Assembly: GCA_017516785.1 (NCBI GenBank) | Contig: JAFXAV010000043.1 | Span: 1-18,660, forward strand | DNA: 18,660 nt | Direction of reading: 5' to 3' | DNA from: Oscillospiraceae bacterium | GTDB taxonomy: Bacteria > Bacillota_A > Clostridia > Oscillospirales > Oscillospiraceae | In this document: positions 14,410-18,660 of the stretch, one piece after another | How positions within the stretch are numbered: position 1 is the stretch's first letter | Layout of the letters: the number at the start of each line of letters is the position of its first letter | The notes under the pieces: model-generated | What the model saw: the letters and a program-made list of their open reading frames with translations, nothing else | What the model was told of the DNA's origin: nothing | Databases searched by the model: none | Translations under genes and position numbers: made by a program

Positions 14410-15129
14410 ATGAGCAATCTGTGGTCAACTTTACTGGAAAACCTGGGTTTTGTCCTGACCTGTATCGCCATCATCGCAGGCTTAGGCCTGCTTGCCAAAC
14501 TTGCCGAGCGGTTCATGCCCGAGATGCGCAAGGTCTCCACTGCCCGCCGGGTCAGCATCATCGGCATCTGCGCCGCCATCGCAACGGTGCTGCACATGCT
14601 GGACTTCCCCCTGATCTTCCTGGCTCCCGAATTTTACAAGCTGGACTTCTCCGAGCTGCCTGTTCTGCTCTGCGGTTTCTATCTGGGACCCTCCGCCACG
14701 ATAGCCTGCGAGGGCATCAAGATTCTGCTGAAGCTGATGCTGAAAAGCACCTCTACCGCTTTCGTCGGTGACTTTGCCAACTTCGTGGTCGGCTGCAGTC
14801 TGGTACTCCCTGCCACCATTTTCTATCATGCCCACAAGAGCAAGCATTCCGCCGTCATCGGTCTGGTCATCGGCTCTCTGTGCATGACCGTCTTTGGCTC
14901 TGCCTTCAACGCCATCTATCTGCTGCCCAAGTTCGCAGAGCTCTATGGCATGCCTCTGGAAACCATCATCGGCCTGGGCACCAAAATCAACGCAAATGTG
15001 AAAGATGTAACCACCTTTGTTATGATCTGTGTGGCGCCCCTGAATCTAGTCAAGAGTGCCATCGTGTCCTTCCTGACCATGCTTCTTTACAAGCGGGTGG
15101 CACGCCCCCTCTTCGGCAAAACCAAATAA
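14410..15129 (+). CDS. ribU: ECF transporter S component for riboflavin (RibU-like)
   Basis: Substrate-binding membrane subunit of an energy-coupling-factor transporter, taking up riboflavin with a shared EcfAAT module that is not in this window. The start at 14410 (MSNLWSTLLENL) follows CGAGGTG; 239 residues. The core has about six helices with the family motifs KLDFSELPVLLCGFYLGP, EGIKILLKLM and STAFVGDFANFVVG. Riboflavin specificity rests mainly on the FMN riboswitch ahead of it. It is longer than typical RibU (about 190-210 residues) because of an extra N-terminal hydrophobic helix (about 10-30) followed by a polar, partly basic linker. It is monocistronic and ends at a strong terminator. 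Confidence 0.92.
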   Translation: MSNLWSTLLENLGFVLTCIAIIAGLGLLAKLAERFMPEMRKVSTARRVSIIGICAAIATVLHMLDFPLIFLAPEFYKLDFSELPVLLCGFYLGPSATIACEGIKILLKLMLKSTSTAFVGDFANFVVGCSLVLPATIFYHAHKSKHSAVIGLVIGSLCMTVFGSAFNAIYLLPKFAELYGMPLETIIGLGTKINANVKDVTTFVMICVAPLNLVKSAIVSFLTMLLYKRVARPLFGKTK

Positions 15130-15133
15130 GCGC

Positions 15134-15169
15134 AAAAATCCCCGGCTTTTTGAAGCCGGGGATTTTTTT
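15134..15169. terminator. Bidirectional intrinsic terminator
   Basis: An 11-bp stem (15138-15148 with 15153-15163; arm ATCCCCGGCTT) with loop TTTG has a T-run on the plus side (TTTTTTT) and A-run on the other (AAAAA), so it serves ribU and the convergent membrane-protein gene that ends at 15168. Confidence 0.9.
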
Positions 15170-15890
15170 ACAGCATTTCAGGACCTTCGCTGGGTTCCTG
15201 GGGTTCGGTGGATGCCTGATAGACAGGCTCCTCGTAAACAGGATCCACATAGAGAGCGGGCTGGGGATTCTCCCGTCTGGGGGGCATGCCGTCATCTCTC
15301 TTCCGGTTGAAAAACACGAAGAAGGGTTCTGTCACCTGGAAGATGATGCTCAGCACCAGAAGCAGTACACTGTTCTGGGGATTGCAGGAACTGTAGAGAT
15401 CATACATAGCCATGTAGTAGAACACCAACAGTGTAATGCCCACGCCTGCGCTGATCAGGCCGCCAATCAATGCCAGAGCACCGCCGGCTATGGCCGCTTC
15501 CTCGCCGCCGGCAAACAGCAGCGCATTGGAAACACCCCGCAGGGTGCCGCCAAGCAGCATGTTTGCGATGCCCAGAATCAGCAGAATCTTACGTCTGTTC
15601 TTGGTGCTGCCCTTGACCACATACTGGTACTGGTCAGAAATGCAGCCGGTGATCCAGAGCTTCGCAACGGGAATCCAGGCAAGCCAGGCATGGTGAATGC
15701 CTCGGCGCTTGGCGATGGTGTAACTGCCGATGCTGCCCAGAATGTAGCTGACAGCAGCTACTGCCAGAATGATCAGACCGATCACCGCAAAAACGCCGAT
15801 TAGCGCAAAACCGAACTGCTCCATAAATTCCATGAGCTGCTGTTCATTCATGCCGGAAAATTCAGAATAATAATCGTAGGAAAAATCCAT
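15168..15890 (-). CDS. Membrane protein of unknown function
   Basis: A 240-residue integral membrane protein. I recognise the look of a common Clostridia hypothetical but know no function. Hydrophobic segments lie at about 27-52, 104-123, 133-160 and 172-190. Between the first two is a conserved-looking cytoplasmic loop, RRGIHHAWLAWIPVAKLWIT then DQYQYVVKG. The C-terminal 45 residues are Pro/Glu-rich and disordered-looking (PVYEEPVYQAS, PQEPSEGPE). The start MDFSYDYY follows AAGGAGG at good spacing. It lies 64 bases after htpG with no terminator between them, so it may be read through from the heat-shock promoter; a weak promoter of its own is also possible. Confidence 0.75.
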   Translation of the reverse strand: MDFSYDYYSEFSGMNEQQLMEFMEQFGFALIGVFAVIGLIILAVAAVSYILGSIGSYTIAKRRGIHHAWLAWIPVAKLWITGCISDQYQYVVKGSTKNRRKILLILGIANMLLGGTLRGVSNALLFAGGEEAAIAGGALALIGGLISAGVGITLLVFYYMAMYDLYSSCNPQNSVLLLVLSIIFQVTEPFFVFFNRKRDDGMPPRRENPQPALYVDPVYEEPVYQASTEPQEPSEGPEML

Positions 15891-15920
15891 CCGGGATACC
15901 TCCTTATTGATAGTATCTAC

Positions 15921-15949
15921 AGTTTACCACGGACTATGACGGATTGCAA
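15921..15949 (-). promoter_or_regulatory. Weak candidate promoter of the membrane-protein gene
   Basis: On the minus strand TTGCAA (15949-15944), a 17-base spacer, TAAACT (15926-15921). Each box has four of six consensus bases, so the call is tentative. Confidence 0.3.
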
Positions 15950-15954
15950 CAGTC

Positions 15955-17847
15955 TCAGCGCATCAGTTTACAGACAAGATCGGTGTAGGCAACGGGATCC
16001 TCGATGGGCAGGTCGGCCATCAACTGAGCCTGGTACATCAGAAGCTCGGCATAGTCTTTTGCCTTGAAAGCATCCTCTGCCATAGCCTTCTGCAGGGCTT
16101 TCACAGCTTCATGCTCGGGATTCAGCTCCAGAATACGGCCCACGGAGAAGGCAAATTCCGGATTCATCTTCTTCATCTGCTTTTCCATTTCGAAGCTCAT
16201 GCCCATTTCGGGAACCATGGCCACGGGATGGCTGCCCAGGTTGGCGGACAGCTTGACTTCCTTGATCTTTTCGCCCAGGGTCTCCTTGACGAAGGTCAGC
16301 ATACCCTTCAGACTCTCAGCCTTTTCTTCCAGTTCCTTCTTCTCCTCATCGGTCTGAAGGCCCAGGTCCTCGGCAGAGGCGTTGCAGAACTGCTTTTCTT
16401 CATAGGTGTAGAGGGTCTGGGGAATGAATTCGTCCACATCCTCGGTAAAGAGCAGTACATCGTAGCCCTTTTTGCTCAAGGTCTCAACCTGAGGCAGTTT
16501 TGCCAGGCGCTCACGATTTTCACCGGGAACGAAGTAGATCTTTTCCTGACCCTCGGCCATGGTTTCCGCATACTCCTTCAGGGAGATCAGCTTACCCTGC
16601 TTATGGGACCAGAAGAGCAGCAGATCCTGAACGGCATCCTTATGGGCGCCGTATTCCGCCACGCAGCTGTACTTCAGCTGACGGCCGAAGGAAGCAAAGA
16701 ACTGCTCATACTTTTCCCGGTCGTTTTCCAGCAGGTTCTTCAGTTCCTGCTTGATCTTCTTTTCGATGTTCCGGGAGATGATGGTCAGCTGGCGGTTGTG
16801 CTGCAGCATTTCGCGGCTGATGTTCAGGGAGAGATCCTGGCTGTCCACGATACCACGGACGAAACGGAAATGTTCGGGCAGCAAGTCCTCACAGTTTTCC
16901 ATGATCATGACGCCTGCGGAATAGAGCTGCAGACCGGCCTTGAAGTCCTTGGAGTAGTAGTCGAAAGGCGCCTTGCCGGGAATATACAGCAGTGCCTTGA
17001 AGGATACGGTGCCTTCGGCGCTGGTGTGGACTACACTCAGGGGCTTGTTATAGTCGAAGAACTTTTCGCGATAGAAGGAGTTGTACTCTTCCTCAGTGAC
17101 ATCCTTCTTATTTCTCTGCCAGATGGGCACCATGGAGTTCAGGGTATCCACCTCGGTGTAGTCCTCGAACTTGGGTTCATCATCCTCATCCTCAGCTTCA
17201 ATACGGCGGGACTTGGAGACCTCCATGCGGATGGGATAGCGGATATAGTCGGAATACTTTTTGATCAGGTTCCGAATCTGGTACTCTTCCAGGAACTTGG
17301 AGTATTCCCCCTCTTCGGTGTCGTCCTTCAGCACCATGATGATGTCAGTACCGGGGGCAGCCTTTTCGCAGGGCTCGATGGTGTAGCCATCGGTGCCGTT
17401 GGATACCCACTTCCAGCCGGTTTCCTCGCCGTACTTCCGGGAAATGACCGTGACGGAGGAGGCGACCATAAAGGCGGAATAGAAACCGACGCCGAACTGG
17501 CCGATGATGTCGATATTCTCCTGAGCCTCCATTTCCTGCTTGAACTTCAGGCTGCCGGACTTGGCGATGGTACCCAGATTCTCCTCCATGTCGGCGCGGT
17601 TCATGCCGATGCCGTTGTCGGAAACAGTCAGGGTTCGGTTCAATTCATCCCGGGTAATGGTGATGGCAAAATCGTCCCGGTTGAGGCCAACATTTTCATC
17701 GGTCAGAGCCAGGTAGGCAAGCTTGTCCATGGCATCACTTGCGTTGGAGATGATCTCTCTCAGAAAAATCTCCTGATGGGTGTAGATAGAGTTGATCATC
17801 AGATCCAGCAGACGCTGGGACTCGGCTTTGAACTGCATTTTTTCCAT
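15955..17847 (-). CDS. htpG: Molecular chaperone HtpG (Hsp90)
   Basis: Cytoplasmic ATP-dependent chaperone that acts as a homodimer on partly folded clients. The 630 residues fit the bacterial Hsp90 length. The N-terminal GHKL ATPase domain has E31 and N35 (EIISNASDAMDKL), DNGIGM at 77-82 and the lid motif GQFGVGF (116-122). The middle domain has the catalytic-loop segment SQDLSLNISREMLQ, and the C-terminal dimerisation domain ends PVAYTDLVCKLMR. The ATG at 17847 follows AAAGGAG. The promoter is overlaid downstream by a CIRCE box, so HrcA probably represses it. It is the first gene of a possible two-gene transcript with the membrane protein. Confidence 0.97.
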   Translation of the reverse strand: MEKMQFKAESQRLLDLMINSIYTHQEIFLREIISNASDAMDKLAYLALTDENVGLNRDDFAITITRDELNRTLTVSDNGIGMNRADMEENLGTIAKSGSLKFKQEMEAQENIDIIGQFGVGFYSAFMVASSVTVISRKYGEETGWKWVSNGTDGYTIEPCEKAAPGTDIIMVLKDDTEEGEYSKFLEEYQIRNLIKKYSDYIRYPIRMEVSKSRRIEAEDEDDEPKFEDYTEVDTLNSMVPIWQRNKKDVTEEEYNSFYREKFFDYNKPLSVVHTSAEGTVSFKALLYIPGKAPFDYYSKDFKAGLQLYSAGVMIMENCEDLLPEHFRFVRGIVDSQDLSLNISREMLQHNRQLTIISRNIEKKIKQELKNLLENDREKYEQFFASFGRQLKYSCVAEYGAHKDAVQDLLLFWSHKQGKLISLKEYAETMAEGQEKIYFVPGENRERLAKLPQVETLSKKGYDVLLFTEDVDEFIPQTLYTYEEKQFCNASAEDLGLQTDEEKKELEEKAESLKGMLTFVKETLGEKIKEVKLSANLGSHPVAMVPEMGMSFEMEKQMKKMNPEFAFSVGRILELNPEHEAVKALQKAMAEDAFKAKDYAELLMYQAQLMADLPIEDPVAYTDLVCKLMR

Positions 17848-17863
17848 AATGTATTCGCTCCTT

Positions 17864-17890
17864 TTAGCACTCTCGTGTTTTAAGTGCTAA
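17864..17890. promoter_or_regulatory. CIRCE operator (HrcA binding site)
   Basis: TTAGCACTC, nine bases, AAGTGCTAA: 17 of the 18 conserved CIRCE arm bases. On the htpG strand it begins one base after the -10 box, covers the transcript start and ends four bases before the GGAG ribosome site. Confidence 0.92.
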
Positions 17891-17891
17891 A

Positions 17892-17919
17892 ATTATATCA
17901 CACCCTGAAGAAAATGCAA
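17892..17919 (-). promoter_or_regulatory. Sigma-A promoter of htpG
   Basis: On the minus strand, -35 TTGCAT (17919-17914), a 16-base spacer, -10 TATAAT (17897-17892), directly upstream of the CIRCE box. Confidence 0.75.
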
Positions 17920-17994
17920 GCCCCTTCAAAGAATGTTCTCCCTTTGTTTACAAATGGAGCGTCTTTTTCCCCGTGAAAATCATCAAATCCTCCA

Positions 17995-18022
17995 TTGATT
18001 ATTTGTGAAAATGTGGTATTAT
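17995..18022 (+). promoter_or_regulatory. Candidate promoter of the ABC-F gene
   Basis: -35 TTGATT (17995-18000), a 16-base spacer, -10 TATTAT (18017-18022) with an extended TGG upstream. A perfect TATAAT follows at 18023-18028 but has no -35 at usual spacing. The leader would be about 85 bases. Confidence 0.55.
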
Positions 18023-18038
18023 TATAATGTATAAGTAT

Positions 18039-18070
18039 GTGTGGAAATATGTCCTCCAGGCATTCCACAC
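18039..18070 (+). other. Leader hairpin upstream of the ABC-F gene
   Basis: GTGTGGAA (18039-18046) can pair with TTCCACAC (18063-18070), an 8-bp stem with a 16-base loop that contains TCCTCC. It lies inside a 14-codon open frame (ATG at 18037, TGA at 18079-18081) that has no ribosome site. A role in leader control is possible but unproven. Confidence 0.35.
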
Positions 18071-18115
18071 CCCTGATTTGAAGATAAATAATAATGAATA
18101 TATAAGGAGTATGAA

Positions 18116-18660
18116 ATGATCACAGTATCCAATCTTGGCATGCAGTTCGGCGGTCAGTGGCTGTTCCAGCACGTTGATCTCCAGTTCCTGCCCGGCAACT
18201 GCTACGGCATCATCGGTGCCAACGGCGCCGGTAAGTCCACCTTCCTGCGGATTCTGACCGGCGAGCTGGACTCCACCACCGGTTCCATCTATGTGGATCC
18301 CGAGAAGCGTGTTTCCGTCCTGAAGCAGAACCAGAACGCCTATGACGATTTCTCCGTCATGGACACCGTCATCATGGGCAACCAGCACCTGTATGACGTG
18401 ATGAAGGAAAAGGACGCCATCTACGAAAAGCCCGATTTCTCCGATGAGGACGGCCTCCGGGCCGCCGACCTGGAAGCAGAGTTCGCCGAAATGGGCGGCT
18501 GGGAAGCTGAATCCGACGCATCCCGCATCCTGCAGGGACTGGGTATCCCCCCCGAGATGCACTACGACATCATGGCTTCCATCGACCCCCGTCTGAAGGT
18601 GAAGATCCTGCTGGCCCAGGCATTGTTCGGCAATCCCGACATCGTCATGCTGGACGAGCC
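18116..18660 (+). CDS. ABC-F family ATPase, N-terminal part (3' truncated by window)
   Basis: A soluble ATPase with two ABC domains in one chain and no membrane part. ABC-F proteins act on the ribosome, either as translation factors or as antibiotic-protection proteins. The ATG at 18116 follows AAGGAG. The visible 181 residues cover most of the first ABC domain: MITVSNLGMQFGGQWLF, Walker A GANGAGKST, a Q-loop region SVLKQNQNAYDDF, the inserted arm region, and Walker B DIVMLDEP at the window edge. The QNQNAYDDFSVMDTVIMGN segment points to the YkpA/YbiT-like branch rather than to known resistance groups. The expected signature LSGGE is not recognisable: the sequence reads SIDPRLKVKILLAQALFGNP. 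The linker and second ABC domain lie outside the window. Confidence 0.93.
   Translation, partial: MITVSNLGMQFGGQWLFQHVDLQFLPGNCYGIIGANGAGKSTFLRILTGELDSTTGSIYVDPEKRVSVLKQNQNAYDDFSVMDTVIMGNQHLYDVMKEKDAIYEKPDFSDEDGLRAADLEAEFAEMGGWEAESDASRILQGLGIPPEMHYDIMASIDPRLKVKILLAQALFGNPDIVMLDE

Noticed and set aside
14319..14771. A plus-strand open frame starting inside the FMN riboswitch
   Set aside because: Its start is the conserved GGATGGAAG end of the aptamer, and it then overlaps ribU in another frame.
16111..17883. A 590-codon open frame on the plus strand across htpG
   Set aside because: It mirrors the htpG reading frame on the opposite strand and has no ribosome site or recognisable domain.
18111..18119. 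A minimal ATG-AAA-TGA frame just before the ABC-F start
   Set aside because: Its ATG is only one or two bases from the GGAG core, too close for initiation; the ATG at 18116 is correctly spaced.
17999..18562. A 187-codon minus-strand frame opposite the ABC-F gene
   Set aside because: It covers the ABC-F start and Walker A on the other strand; no ribosome site or family match.
1..18660. CRISPR arrays, tRNA or rRNA genes and prophage integration sites
   Set aside because: No regularly spaced repeats, no tRNA or rRNA-like sequence, and no integrase or att-like direct repeats were seen.

Overview
The window looks like chromosomal DNA of a Gram-positive anaerobe of the class Clostridia, probably Oscillospirales (Ruminococcaceae/Oscillospiraceae type). 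The evidence is the gene set and its order: greA-lysS; ftsE-ftsX followed by PcsB-like M23 hydrolases; a CIRCE box; an FMN riboswitch ahead of an ECF riboflavin transporter; a DUF4830 protein; and a TnpV relic. Shine-Dalgarno sites are strong (AAGGAGG type) and promoters are sigma-A-like with 17-base spacers. The genus cannot be fixed from this sequence alone. No rRNA, tRNA, CRISPR array or intact insertion sequence was seen, and no stretch over 300 bases lacks a gene or regulatory element.

Layout. (1) 1-1864, plus strand: the 3' part of a cardiolipin synthase and an AI-2E/PerM-family membrane protein, closed by a two-way terminator. (2) 1910-3674, minus strand: an accessory module of three genes joined by ATGA overlaps. 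It holds a zinc-ribbon repeat protein broken by one in-frame TGA where a conserved Trp is expected, a TnpV protein, and a small DUF6809-like protein. It sits just downstream of the lysS terminator and has no promoter that I can see. (3) 3863-5916, minus: the greA-lysS operon with a near-consensus promoter. (4) 5979-11444, minus: a cell-wall operon ftsE-ftsX-M23-M23-S41. FtsEX is the membrane ATPase that activates coiled-coil peptidoglycan hydrolases, and two tandem paralogues of such a hydrolase follow it. An S41 (CtpA-type) protease comes last, behind an internal terminator-like hairpin. (5) 11561-12734, minus: a PucR/CdaR-type regulator with its own promoter and terminator. (6) 12860-14126: an RsuA-type pseudouridine synthase (minus) divergent from a DUF4830 membrane-anchored protein (plus). 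(7) 14163-15169, plus: promoter, FMN riboswitch, terminator and ribU, a complete riboflavin-uptake control unit. (8) 15168-17919, minus: htpG (Hsp90) under a CIRCE/HrcA operator, followed by a membrane protein of unknown function. (9) 17995-18660, plus: the first third of an ABC-F ATPase with a structured leader; it runs off the window.

Most of the window is housekeeping. The points most worth a second look are the doubled PcsB-like hydrolases with the attenuated S41 protease, the Trp-to-stop change in the zinc-ribbon gene of the TnpV module, the CIRCE control of htpG, and a 30-base dyad upstream of the ftsE promoter. I found nothing that I can defend as a wholly new system.
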